DNA from: JAHEFU01 sp020440645
GTDB lineage: Bacteria > 4484-113 > JAFGCY01
Length of the DNA stretch: 62,663 nucleotides
Assembly: GCA_020440645.1 (NCBI GenBank)
Contig: JAGRNR010000018.1
Location: forward strand, 1 to 62,663
Reading direction: 5' to 3'
A model generated the notes under the pieces. The model ran no database searches. It was not told the DNA's origin and worked only from the letters and a program-made list of their open reading frames with translations. Positions within the stretch are counted from its first letter, which is position 1. Each line of letters starts with the position of its first letter. The translations under genes were made by a program, and so were the position numbers. Below, one piece after another: positions 43,570-51,664 of this stretch.

Positions 43570-45557
43570 TGCGTCTCCTCCGCCAGGTAGTCCGTGCCGC
43601 CGATCACCGTCGCCCGCGGCGTATGCTCCACGCGCTCCACCAGCGCGCTGACCGTGTTGCCAGTGCGGTCCGTGCCTGCCACCGTCTGCCACAGCCGGAT
43701 GCGCGGGTCCGGCAGGCTGCGCCACTCGATGCCCGAGAACTGCCTGAGGCTCTCCGCCAGCAGGTCGGTGGCGCGGTCCTGCGCGAGGAACTCGTTGCCA
43801 TCGAAGTCCGCAAACAGCGTGCGGTGCCTGCCGCCCAGCCTTGCCCAGAGCAGCGGGTGGTTGCGGATCCAGCGGTCGGTGAAGCCATCCCCGTCATAGT
43901 CGGAGCTGTAGGTGTACTCCGTCGGTGGTATGGCCAACGGGTCGATCTCCCGCACCACGCGGTATGTTTCCTCGCAGTACAGCTCCAGCTCCGCCAGCCC
44001 GATGCTCGGGTCGGACTGGTTGTCAAATCCATGCTTGTAGGCCCCGAGCTGCACCAGCAGGTAACGAAGGCGGGGCATCGTGATTTCATCCGGGCCGATT
44101 TCCAGCAGGCTGTGCGGCTCAAATCTGCCCTGCGCCAGCGGTGACAACAGCCGCCAGTCGCTGCCGTCTATGCTCGCCAGCACCCGGATCCCCGGCCAGA
44201 ACAGGCCCTGGTGTCCGGCGGCACTGTTCAGGTTGCGGCTGCCCGGCAGCACGACGCGCAGACGCTGCACCCGGCGCACTTCACCGAGGTCGAACTGCAT
44301 GAACCCATACCAGGAGTCGTAGAAGCCCGTGCCGCCATTCTCACTGGCTGCCAGGTTATGCAGCGAGGCACCACGGCTGGTATCGCCATCCCACAACAGC
44401 GGCGCAACAGCCGCAAAGGAACTGTCCGCCCCGACATTCAGCCCGTCCCAGCTGAACCAGTCTCCCTGTGTGGAAATGTCACTGGCCACAGCCGTATCCG
44501 CCAGCACATTCACAGGCCGCTCCGACTTCCCGCTGACAACCACCCGGCTGTACAGTGCGGAAATGTCACGTGGCCGGCCACGCTCAGAGGCAGATAACAA
44601 TAATGTGTCCGTCGTCTGCTGCTGCTCCACCAGGCGCAGCTTGAACTGCGCGGCCTCGGGGTCATACCACAGCCTGAGGTTCGCCTGGTTGGCATCCCGC
44701 AGCCGCCTGAACAATCCGCTGACGCTTCCCTGCCAGCTGATCGCGCCCGCCGGAGACAGCCCGAGATCCGGGATATCAAGCTCCGGGTCTGTCAGTCCCG
44801 GCCCGCCATCGCTGGCTGGATACTTGAGTGCGGTGCGATAGACATCCGCGAGGTCCAGCGTGCCCTCCACATAACAGCGCACCCCGCTGAGCCAGTAGCT
44901 GTTGCCAGCTGTATCCTCGAGAATGCTGATCGTGCCGCCCGTCAGGTTGACCTGGTAATGCAATGGTGAGACTTCAAGCGTCATCGACGGGTCGTACCAC
45001 AACCGGATCTCACCGGGCACGAAGCTGCGCCGCCGCGTACCGGGGTTGGCATCCTCGTTGAAGGCCGGGTCAGCGCTGCCGCTGTATGTGAATCCGTAGA
45101 TGCTGCCGAAGGCCCCGCCGTTGACAATGGATATCTGCCGTACCGCGATCTCCGCCGTCTCATCCGGACTGAGTGCGATGTCGCATTCCGTCTCCCCCAG
45201 CAGGCAGGACCAGTCGAGCGCTCGGAGCCGGATCAATCCCTCGGACGGGTCCAGCTCGGTCACTCGACCGCGGAACAACACCTCGCTTTCCGCGCCGATG
45301 GTCGCCGTCAGCTTCAGCTCGGACAACAGGCGCAGCGGGTTGTCCGCATCATCCGGGTCGGCCCAGTCCATTGCAGCATCCGGCACCTCGGCGCGCAGGC
45401 GCGCAGCCCCGGAGGAATCATGCAGCAGGCGGAAATCAGCCAGCGGCAGTTCGACCCAGGCCAGGTCGTCGGTCAGGTCGGTGCGTGCCTCCAGTTTCCA
45501 GCCCGTAAGCCGGCCGGGCCGCTTCAGTTCAGTTGTCGCCGCAGATGTGAATCCCAT
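43566..45557 (-). CDS. Tail hub/baseplate protein with discoidin-like domain
   Basis: 663 aa. The N-terminal 200 aa (WVELPLADFRLLHDSSGAA, LFRGRVTELDPSEGLIRLRA) look like the beta domains of tail hub proteins of the gp27/gpD type (inference from position and pattern). At about 405-530 there is an F5/8 type C (discoidin)-like segment: YGFMQFDLGEVRRVQRLRVV, VLASIDGSDWRLLS, YLLVQLG, GLAELELYCEE. Such domains bind sugars, so this could add a second adhesion function at the tail tip. ATG 45557 is one base after the upstream stop codon's GGAGTAG. Confidence 0.7.
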   Translation of the reverse strand: MGFTSAATTELKRPGRLTGWKLEARTDLTDDLAWVELPLADFRLLHDSSGAARLRAEVPDAAMDWADPDDADNPLRLLSELKLTATIGAESEVLFRGRVTELDPSEGLIRLRALDWSCLLGETECDIALSPDETAEIAVRQISIVNGGAFGSIYGFTYSGSADPAFNEDANPGTRRRSFVPGEIRLWYDPSMTLEVSPLHYQVNLTGGTISILEDTAGNSYWLSGVRCYVEGTLDLADVYRTALKYPASDGGPGLTDPELDIPDLGLSPAGAISWQGSVSGLFRRLRDANQANLRLWYDPEAAQFKLRLVEQQQTTDTLLLSASERGRPRDISALYSRVVVSGKSERPVNVLADTAVASDISTQGDWFSWDGLNVGADSSFAAVAPLLWDGDTSRGASLHNLAASENGGTGFYDSWYGFMQFDLGEVRRVQRLRVVLPGSRNLNSAAGHQGLFWPGIRVLASIDGSDWRLLSPLAQGRFEPHSLLEIGPDEITMPRLRYLLVQLGAYKHGFDNQSDPSIGLAELELYCEETYRVVREIDPLAIPPTEYTYSSDYDGDGFTDRWIRNHPLLWARLGGRHRTLFADFDGNEFLAQDRATDLLAESLRQFSGIEWRSLPDPRIRLWQTVAGTDRTGNTVSALVERVEHTPRATVIGGTDYLAEETQ

Positions 45558-45560
45558 TTG

Positions 45561-46076
45561 CTACTCCGTCCATGGCCGTGCCGGGCTGGCCGCCGTATAA
45601 CTACCCACGCTGTCGAAGTTGGCAAAGCTGCCGTCGTCCACAACATGGAACAGCGCGATATGCGGCAGGCCATTGTCAGCCTGCATCCCGAGATCGGCGG
45701 CGATCCCTTCCGGCAAGGCGGTCAGTCTGCCGCGCCAGGCGAGATCGCGGCTGATGGCGACACTGTCAGTGGCCTCGCCCGTGAACTCGCTGAAGATCAC
45801 CAGTTCAGAGCGCTGCAGGTAGGCGCGCTCCAGCCAGTCAGCTACGCACAGCCTGGTGGCAGCCGCCGCCGAGTTGGCAATGCTGAGCTGGAAGGGCCAC
45901 AGCTCCAGCTCAAGCTGCACGGCCCAAGCCTGCTCACCGCTTTCAAGCCGGTGCACCAGGCCGTACAGGTCGCTTGTCTCCCTGAACGGCCGTGAGAACT
46001 TCGGCCTGACGGCACTGCCGCTCAGTGTCAGGTGGTCGGACTGTGATTGCCAGATGCGGATGCGTGATGTGCTCAC
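45561..46076 (-). CDS. Distal tail protein (position of GTA g12)
   Basis: 171 aa from GTG 46076, overlapping the stop of the tape-measure gene as GTGA and with GGGAG 7 nt upstream; the ATG at 46094 lacks a site. Sequence: RIRIWQSQSDHLTLSGSAV, LELELWPFQLSIANS, beta-rich overall. Placed between tape measure and hub, where distal tail (Dit-like) proteins lie. I do not recognise a specific family, so the role comes from position. Confidence 0.6.
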   Translation of the reverse strand: MSTSRIRIWQSQSDHLTLSGSAVRPKFSRPFRETSDLYGLVHRLESGEQAWAVQLELELWPFQLSIANSAAAATRLCVADWLERAYLQRSELVIFSEFTGEATDSVAISRDLAWRGRLTALPEGIAADLGMQADNGLPHIALFHVVDDGSFANFDSVGSYTAASPARPWTE

Positions 46077-46711
46077 AGCTTTGCTCCCGGCCATAGGCCC
46101 TGCGCTGCATTCTCCTCCAGCAGGCGGCTGGCAACGCGTGCGCTGATCACGTCCTCCGCCCCGTTGCGGTAATCAAGTTCCACCGTGAAGGCCGGCCCGC
46201 GCGGCACCGCACGGCCGCCGAACAGGCGCGAAGCCGGATTTAGTGCGAAGCCGAGATCTGTCACCGATGGGAAGTTGACAACGCGAGCCTGCACTTCGTT
46301 CGCCACCTGCACCGGCTGGCGCTTCTTCAGCAGCCGGTCTGCCAGCAGGCCGATTCCGGCCCCCAGCAGACCGCTGAGGATCCCGCCTCCACCGCTGCCA
46401 CCACCGAGTGCGCGAGTGAGGCTGCCCGTAATGCCCTGCGTCAGCTTCGCAATCATGCCGCGCAGTGACTTCTGCAGCTCCGCGATGAACGGCGCCATGA
46501 GTGTGCGCGTCGATCCCGCCTGGCGTTGCCGCAGTTCAGCCCGCGATGTACCGCCGGAAGTCGCACTGGCAGCGCGCAGGGGCTCCAGCCCGCGCCGCAG
46601 TTCATCGCGCCAGCGCTCCAGCTGCCCGCTCAGTTGCTCGGTGGATGCGCGCGCCTGGCCGAGGCTGCCCGCCAGCCGGTTCAGTGCCACCCGTGTCGTT
46701 TCAGAACTCAT
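46073..46711 (-). CDS. Very short tail tape-measure protein
   Basis: 212 aa. An N-terminal coiled coil (ASTEQLSGQLERWRDELRRG) is followed by hydrophobic, Gly-rich segments (GGGGILSGLLGAGIGLLADR) and a beta C-terminus. This is the composition of tail tape-measure proteins, and the position before the distal tail protein fits. At the usual 0.15 nm per residue the tail would be about 30 nm. The tape measure of the Rhodobacter gene transfer agent is similarly short (recollection, about 219 aa). AGGGAGGACAGGC precedes ATG 46711; 11-bp overlap with the upstream ORF. Confidence 0.65.
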   Translation of the reverse strand: MSSETTRVALNRLAGSLGQARASTEQLSGQLERWRDELRRGLEPLRAASATSGGTSRAELRQRQAGSTRTLMAPFIAELQKSLRGMIAKLTQGITGSLTRALGGGSGGGGILSGLLGAGIGLLADRLLKKRQPVQVANEVQARVVNFPSVTDLGFALNPASRLFGGRAVPRGPAFTVELDYRNGAEDVISARVASRLLEENAAQGLWPGAKL

Positions 46712-46976
46712 GCCTGTCCTCCCTTGCCGGATGCCTCCGGTGGAATGTGTCCCTCAGCGCATTGCTGCGCAGCTCGATCCCGCGCAGGGCCCGCCGCAGC
46801 TCCCGCTCATCCGTGAACGGGGCCGACAGCAGCCTGCGCCGCTCCGCCTCCAACTCATCCTGCGCTTCCCCTTGCGCGATATGCAGCAGGCGGCACTGCA
46901 CTTCCTCGCTGCCCATCCTGGCAATCTCCGCGCCGCTGTGCCCATGCGCACGCAGTTTCAGTTCCAGCTCATGCAT
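46701..46976 (-). CDS. Second tail-assembly chaperone-like ORF
   Basis: 91 aa, Arg/Glu-rich helices (DELEAERRRLLSAPFTDERE). It starts five bases after the stop of the 46979-47395 ORF and lies in its -1 frame, the arrangement of tail chaperone pairs (gpG/gpT or GTA g10/g10.1). I see no canonical slippery heptamer in the overlap, so separate initiation is as likely as a frameshift. Weak ribosome site. Confidence 0.6.
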   Translation of the reverse strand: MHELELKLRAHGHSGAEIARMGSEEVQCRLLHIAQGEAQDELEAERRRLLSAPFTDERELRRALRGIELRSNALRDTFHRRHPAREDRHEF

Positions 46977-46978
46977 GC

Positions 46979-47395
46979 TCAGTTGTCCGGCAGCTGGCTG
47001 TGGTCCGCCGGCTGCTGCGCATGCTGCCAGAGCCGCGCCAGCGCGCTGGAAAAATCCCGCAGGCCCGCCGGGTCATTGAAGTTCAGCTCAAGTGCCGCCG
47101 CTGCCAGCTCCAGCACGCTGCCGTGTTCCCAGCGTGAAAGTTCCGCTTCATCCAGCCCGCTGCTCAGCGAGGCCAGCTTCAATACAAGCTGGGGTGCCGT
47201 GCCCAGCTGTTTGAGCAGATCGTCGCCATTGTCAATCCCACCATCAGGCAGGCTGCCGACCAGAGTGCAGAACTCCTGCCAGAGCAGCTCAAAGCTGATC
47301 CAGTCCAGCCGCCTGAGTTGCACATGCCGCCCGTTGCCAAGCTGGATGTTCACCTGCCGAGGCAGCTCCAGCACTGCGCGGCTGGCCTGCTGCAT
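46979..47395 (-). CDS. Tail-assembly chaperone-like protein (GTA g10 position)
   Basis: 138 aa from ATG 47395 (GAGG 8 nt upstream). GTG 47428, 11 codons earlier, sits 4 nt after AGGAGG and is a possible alternative. N-terminus VLELPRQVNIQLGNGRHVQL, then LDWISFELLWQEFCTLVG, as in small phage proteins linking tube and tape measure (for example VEL..G..v.lR.L.w..). Mostly helical. Role from position between tail tube and tape measure. Confidence 0.6.
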   Translation of the reverse strand: MQQASRAVLELPRQVNIQLGNGRHVQLRRLDWISFELLWQEFCTLVGSLPDGGIDNGDDLLKQLGTAPQLVLKLASLSSGLDEAELSRWEHGSVLELAAAALELNFNDPAGLRDFSSALARLWQHAQQPADHSQLPDN

Positions 47396-47428
47396 CGTAT
47401 CCACCTCTCTTTTCCTTCTTCTACTCAC

Positions 47429-47696
47429 ATGACCTCCTATGTGATCTGCCTCCTCGCCCAAGGACTCGTCGGTCTGCGGTACAGCTCGAAACAAGTCCCT
47501 CGCTGCCTGCGCGTAATGCCGCCGGCCTGTTTGACATCTCCGCCCTGTGGATCTCGCCTTCGGCTCAATCTCCACCCGGGATGTCCGGCGGCTGACAAGG
47601 CAATGAGCAATGAAGATTGAGCAATGAGCCAGACTGGCATTGATGTGATCCCGCTTCTTCCCTGACTCATTGCTCACTCATCACTCCTCATTGCTC
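47429..47696. repeat. Non-coding spacer with GAGCAATGAG microrepeats inside the operon
   Basis: Between the tail-tube stop and the chaperone start, 268-300 bp hold no supported gene. 47599-47633 and 47662-47697 carry GAGCAATGA words in opposite orientation around a short spacer; the right block starts at the TAG of the tail-tube gene. The rest (47430-47598) is unique sequence with a small CACAT/ATGTG hairpin next to AGGAGG. All other junctions of the operon overlap or nearly so. Confidence 0.65.
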
Positions 47697-48545
47697 CTAC
47701 GGCAGCCCCGGGCCGAACTGCTCCAGCACGCCAAAGGCCGTGCGCAGCAGGCCGACATTGCCAGCCGCCGGGTCGTACATGCAGTCCCAGTCAAGCGCGA
47801 TGCCCTCGCCGAGCTGCTCCTCACTGAAGGCGACCCCGCCGCCGGGCATCACGGTGCTGACCCGGCTGAACTCGAACTCCAGCCCGGTCTCCATCCAGCT
47901 GGCGGGGTCCCCGCCATCCGTTGCCAGTTGCTGCAGCAACACACGGTGGTAGCGCTCACTTGCATCCGGTGCGCCGATGCTGGTCGTGCTCGTGGCCTGG
48001 CGGCGCACGCTGGCGACCAGCACGATGGGCTGGCCCTCGCCGATCGCCGTGCCCACGCTGCGCCGGATCAGCCCGCGCTCGCTGTCAATCTCGTAGTCCA
48101 CCGGTGCGCCGTAGGTCACCAGCCCGTCGTAGGACCTGACGACCGGGGCCGGGCTGGACTCCAGCGCCCAGGGTCGCAGGAGTTCAGTCCAGTCCTGGGC
48201 ATGCAGGCGCAGCACCTCGCTGTACTGCTCAACCCCCGCCGAGCTGCTGCTGACCGGAGCACCCGGCCCGGCCAGCAGGCCGAGCGCCAGTGGGGATGCC
48301 TGTTCCAGCAGGCGGAAGCTCAGCGAATAGCGCAGCGAGCGGCAGAACTGCGCCACCGGCTGCAGGGTGCCGCGCTGGCTGCCCAGCCGGTCCAGCTTCT
48401 CGCCCTCCACGCTGAACTCCGCATCGGCCACCCGCCCCAGCGGCTGCCAGGCCCCGTTGCCATTGTCCGCCAGCGGGTCGTGGATCGACAGCCGCGCACC
48501 GCCGATGGTGTGGAAGGGATGGTAGCTGTAGTTCGCCCCGCTCAT
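47697..48545 (-). CDS. Major tail tube-like protein
   Basis: 282 aa. Beta-rich: NGAWQPLGRVADAEFSVEGE, LRYSLSFRLLEQASPLALGL, GIALDWDCMYDPAAGNVGLL. The opening pattern (..G.l.l....w.plG.v....fs...e) is that of tail tube proteins. AGGAGGTGAATGC precedes ATG 48545, and the start overlaps the previous stop as ATGA. Position after the tail terminator matches phages and GTAs. Family-level assignment is tentative. Confidence 0.65.
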   Translation of the reverse strand: MSGANYSYHPFHTIGGARLSIHDPLADNGNGAWQPLGRVADAEFSVEGEKLDRLGSQRGTLQPVAQFCRSLRYSLSFRLLEQASPLALGLLAGPGAPVSSSSAGVEQYSEVLRLHAQDWTELLRPWALESSPAPVVRSYDGLVTYGAPVDYEIDSERGLIRRSVGTAIGEGQPIVLVASVRRQATSTTSIGAPDASERYHRVLLQQLATDGGDPASWMETGLEFEFSRVSTVMPGGGVAFSEEQLGEGIALDWDCMYDPAAGNVGLLRTAFGVLEQFGPGLP

Positions 48546-48958
48546 GCATTCACCTCCTGTGCGTTGCCAGCGATCGCCGTCAGCCCGAGCTCCGTCACGC
48601 TGCTGGCCAGCACCGGCCCGCCGGCCAGCGAGGCCGGACGGGGGTAGCTGGTCTGCTGCCAGCGGATGCTGCGCAGTTCGGGCTGCTCCAGGCAGAAGCG
48701 GCTGATGCGGGCGCGGATAGCGGTGCTCAGGCTGCCCAGCTGGTTCATCAGCTCCGCCGGGCGTGCTCCAGCCACCACCACGCGCAGCTCAATGCGCTGT
48801 TCACTGACGGGATAGCGCCCGCCCTGCTCAACGAGGCGCAGCACCGCCGCCGGATGCGCGGCCGGGTCCAGCCCGTCCGAGCGCACCTCCCGCAGTCCCA
48901 GCCCGCCCGCTTCCTGCTGCAGCCAGGCAGTGAGCCTGCTGATGATAGTCGTTGCCAT
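48542..48958 (-). CDS. Tail terminator/completion protein (Mu gp37 or GTA g8 position)
   Basis: 138 aa from ATG 48958 (GGAGG, 8 nt). Helix-beta pattern TIISRLTAWLQQEAGGLG, RIELRVVVAGARPAEL, LGSLSTAIRARISRF, SSVTELGLTAI, matching small tail-completion proteins such as the Mu gp37/DUF1834 type. Four-base overlaps link it to the tail tube gene. Role rests on size, fold pattern and order. Confidence 0.6.
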   Translation of the reverse strand: MATTIISRLTAWLQQEAGGLGLREVRSDGLDPAAHPAAVLRLVEQGGRYPVSEQRIELRVVVAGARPAELMNQLGSLSTAIRARISRFCLEQPELRSIRWQQTSYPRPASLAGGPVLASSVTELGLTAIAGNAQEVNA

Positions 48959-48971
48959 TTCCGTCACCTCC

Positions 48972-49415
48972 CTAGAATCCGCTCAGTTTCCGCTGGTCGA
49001 ACACGCCCTCACTGTCCTGCGTGGAGGACCAGCCCGCCATCTGCGGCTGGCCCGGGTCGCCCCCCAGCCGCGCGTTGCCATTGGCAACCTCGGCCATGAA
49101 GCTTTCGACGGCCTCGCGCGATGCACTGAGCGGGTTGAGGCTGTCATCCACATAGCGCCGCCGGTAGAGGAAGTACAGCGCGAGCGTGGCGTTGATGCGC
49201 TCCAGCCCGGCCATCACCAGCGGGTCAGCCAGGTCGACACGCCCCATCAGGTAGCTGTCGACCAGGCTGCCGCCGTCACCGATGGCCTGCTGGATGATGT
49301 CGCGGGTGAGCGCGTCGTCAATGTCCGGCAGCGGGTTGACGTCATCCGCCAGCCCGGCCAGCACCTGCGGGTCCAGCCGCTTCTCGAGGTCCTCAATGCT
49401 CGTGTAGACCGCCAT
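48972..49415 (-). CDS. DUF1320/Mu gp36-like head-tail adaptor
   Basis: 147 aa. The N-terminus MAVYTSIEDLEKRLDPQVLA and the helices IDDALTRDIIQQAIGDGGSL, DSYLMGRVDL, RINATLALYFLYRRR match the DUF1320 family (Mu gp36), adaptor proteins between head and tail. GGGGGTGAACG precedes ATG 49415. It sits directly after the capsid gene, as in Mu-like phages. Confidence 0.82.
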   Translation of the reverse strand: MAVYTSIEDLEKRLDPQVLAGLADDVNPLPDIDDALTRDIIQQAIGDGGSLVDSYLMGRVDLADPLVMAGLERINATLALYFLYRRRYVDDSLNPLSASREAVESFMAEVANGNARLGGDPGQPQMAGWSSTQDSEGVFDQRKLSGF

Positions 49416-49425
49416 CGTTCACCCC

Positions 49426-50340
49426 CTAGGCCGAACCGTCGCTGCCGACCGCCATTTGCCACAGGCCGTAACCCGCGCCGCAGCGGCTGCGCACGCCGAA
49501 CTTGTAGGCATCGGCGCTGAACACGTACTCGTCATCGGGGCGCGTCACCGCGCTGAACTCCGGACGCACGCGCCACTGGAACAGCAGCGGGCGCACCGGG
49601 TACTGCGTTGCCAGCACGAACCAGTGGTTGGCCGGCACCCAGGGGCTGACCTGCAGGTTGAGCATGCCGCTCAGGCCATTGCCATCCGGCTTCTCCAGGT
49701 CCGTCCCGCCGCTGAGCACGATGCCCGTCGAGTTGAGCAGTTCACGCGCGGTGAAGTAGTTGTCGGGACCGACGAGCAGGGTGTCCGGCAGCAGGCCGAA
49801 GGGCTTGCCGTGGTCATCCCTGAACGCCATCATGGTCTCGATCGCCAGCTTCAGGCTGGTGCTGCCCAGCTTGTCCGCCATCTTGTTGACCTGGGTGCCG
49901 CTGTCACCCTGCTTATGGTCATCGGCGAAGAAAGCCTTGCCGTCATAGCCCGTGTCGGTGAAGCCATTGGCCAGCAGGCCGACCACCAGTTCATCCGGGT
50001 GGCTGGCCGCACGCAGCGCCAGCTCCTCGATACGCGGCTTGAGTTGCGCCAGGCGGTCATCCTCGAAGGTCTCGCGATCCACCTCGATCGAGGCCTCGAA
50101 ACGGCGGTTGGCGATCTCGTAGTCGTTGGTGCGCAGCGCACCGGGCACGCGCTCGTCCGTCCACTCGCGCATCGCCGGCACCGCACCGAGCCAGTTCCAG
50201 CTTTCCTTCGAGTTGCTGCTGTCAACCACCGTCGACAGCTTCGCGTAGAGCGGGTCAGCGCCCTGGAAGCCGCGCTCGAACAGCGCGCGGAAGCCCGTGA
50301 ATGAGGCCTCCAGGAAGTCTCGTGTAACCAGTCTTGCCAT
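49426..50340 (-). CDS. Major capsid protein (Mu gpT-like)
   Basis: 304 aa, the normal size of the Mu gpT family. Visible family features: TRDFLEASFTGFRALFERGF near the N-terminus, REWTDERVPGALRTNDYEIA, then IEVDRETFEDDRLAQLKPRI and GYDGKAFFADDH, followed by LLVGPDNYFTARELLNSTGI. HK97-type fold expected. AGGAGGGGAGATAG precedes ATG 50340. It follows the decoration protein and precedes the DUF1320 adaptor. Confidence 0.9.
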   Translation of the reverse strand: MARLVTRDFLEASFTGFRALFERGFQGADPLYAKLSTVVDSSNSKESWNWLGAVPAMREWTDERVPGALRTNDYEIANRRFEASIEVDRETFEDDRLAQLKPRIEELALRAASHPDELVVGLLANGFTDTGYDGKAFFADDHKQGDSGTQVNKMADKLGSTSLKLAIETMMAFRDDHGKPFGLLPDTLLVGPDNYFTARELLNSTGIVLSGGTDLEKPDGNGLSGMLNLQVSPWVPANHWFVLATQYPVRPLLFQWRVRPEFSAVTRPDDEYVFSADAYKFGVRSRCGAGYGLWQMAVGSDGSA

Positions 50341-50352
50341 CTATCTCCCCTC

Positions 50353-50763
50353 CTAGTGCAGGTCGATGCGCAGCCAGACGTCGGTGCCGTCGAAACCCTC
50401 GAGCCGGCCCGCCTGGATGTCATTGGTGACCGTGGACACCACGGCCACGGTCTGGTCGTCAACGATGTACAGCGGCTGGCCGAGCTCGGCCTGCGTGATG
50501 CTGCCGCCCTTGGCGAAGCTGAACACGCCGCGTGCCATCACGCGCACGTTCAGATCGCCGTCGCTGCCGGAGCTGTTGTCAGCATCCTCGATCGCCACAC
50601 CGATGAAGGTCTGGCCCGCAGTGTCGCTGCCGGGCACGGCATAGCCCGTGCTGTCCGCGCAGACGATGCCGCCCTTGAAGATCTGCACCGAGCCCTTCAC
50701 CTTGTGCGCCGTCACCGTGCCTTCGCGGTGGCGCGTGTACCTGCTCTCAGTCAATGCCGTCAT
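50353..50763 (-). CDS. Capsid decoration/cement protein
   Basis: 136 aa from ATG 50763 (GGGAGGGACGG just upstream), overlapping the protease gene by 17 bp. Sequence KVKGSVQIFKGGIVCADSTG, GQTFIGVAIEDADNSSG, VRVMARGVFSFAKGGSITQA, LYIVDDQTVAVV resembles the DUF2190-type capsid cement/decoration proteins. It should coat and stabilise the head. Its place between protease and capsid gene agrees. Confidence 0.75.
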   Translation of the reverse strand: MTALTESRYTRHREGTVTAHKVKGSVQIFKGGIVCADSTGYAVPGSDTAGQTFIGVAIEDADNSSGSDGDLNVRVMARGVFSFAKGGSITQAELGQPLYIVDDQTVAVVSTVTNDIQAGRLEGFDGTDVWLRIDLH

Positions 50764-51664
50764 CCGTCCCTCCCGTCCGCTCATCGCGGATCCCTGCATA
50801 CTCGCTGTCCGACAGCCCAAGGCTGCCGGCGATCTCACGTTCGAATTCGCTGAGCTGCGCAATCAGCTCATGCCCTGCCGCCAGTTCGGCGTCCAGCCGC
50901 TGCACCGGCAGGCTGTGCAGCAGGCCGCTCAGGCAGTCCAGTGCGGAACGCTCACTGCCATCCGCCAGCAGTACTGCATCAGTGTTGCCAGCCGAGAGGC
51001 AGAGCAGCAGCTCACGCAGCCCGCTGGCCTCCATGCCAGGTGTCAGGCGGCCGGCAATGCGCAGCTCCGCCAGCAGCCCGTCCACCGCCGCTTCACTGTC
51101 ACGCCGGCGGTAGTCCGCCAGCTCGCCAGCCAGCCGGCGGTTCTCTTCCCCGAGGCGCAGGATCTCACCCGCGCCCGCTGTGTTGCCAGAATCCATCTCT
51201 TCCTCCATCAGAACACTGAGCAGCCCGGCCCCGCTGTCGGCGGCCAGCACCGGTTCGGGCAGGGCCGGAAGGCCACGCACCGCCGGGGCGCGCGCCCCGA
51301 GCAGGGCCAGGCCGCGCAGGTAGGGCCCGCGACCGTCCAGCTCCCGCCAGACCTCGGCCGAGCGAGCTGGCCAGCGGCCCTCCGTGATCTGCGTTGCCAG
51401 CCAGTGCGGCAGGCCCTCGATGTCGGCGCGCAGGTGCATGCCGTCGAAGCGCAGGGCGGAGATGCTGCCGAGAGCCGGCCCGCTGTCGCTGTGGTCCAGG
51501 TTGATCGTCGCCAGGTGGTAATGCGGGTCGTAGTTCGCCGCGATCTCAGCCAGCTGCTGTTCGCTGAACTCCACCGGCCGGCCCTGCATGTCGCGGTAGC
51601 TGCCCGGCCGCAGGATCGCCACGTCCCGCAGCTTCAGCGGGCTTCCCGTTGTTGCCATCGTCAC
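50747..51664 (-). CDS. Mu I-like prohead protease/scaffold
   Basis: 305 aa. GTG 51664 is chosen: GGAGG with 6-nt spacing and a GTGA overlap with the portal stop. The protease part has AILRPGSYRDMQGRPVEFSE, ATINLDHSDSGPALGSISAL (His) and RWPARSAEVWREL (Ser), the pattern of Mu I-type proteases. A C-terminal helical, Glu-rich segment (EILRLGEENRRLAGELADY) would be the scaffold removed after assembly. Located between portal and decoration protein as expected. Confidence 0.85.
   Translation of the reverse strand: MTMATTGSPLKLRDVAILRPGSYRDMQGRPVEFSEQQLAEIAANYDPHYHLATINLDHSDSGPALGSISALRFDGMHLRADIEGLPHWLATQITEGRWPARSAEVWRELDGRGPYLRGLALLGARAPAVRGLPALPEPVLAADSGAGLLSVLMEEEMDSGNTAGAGEILRLGEENRRLAGELADYRRRDSEAAVDGLLAELRIAGRLTPGMEASGLRELLLCLSAGNTDAVLLADGSERSALDCLSGLLHSLPVQRLDAELAAGHELIAQLSEFEREIAGSLGLSDSEYAGIRDERTGGTDDGID

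Noticed and set aside
46701..47395. Programmed -1 frameshift joining the two chaperone ORFs
   Set aside because: The frames fit a -1 shift, but no X-XXY-YYZ slippery heptamer is visible near the end of the first ORF, so it is not called.
49456..50304. 282-aa plus-strand frame antisense to the capsid gene
   Set aside because: No domain and biased composition; the capsid gene explains the region.
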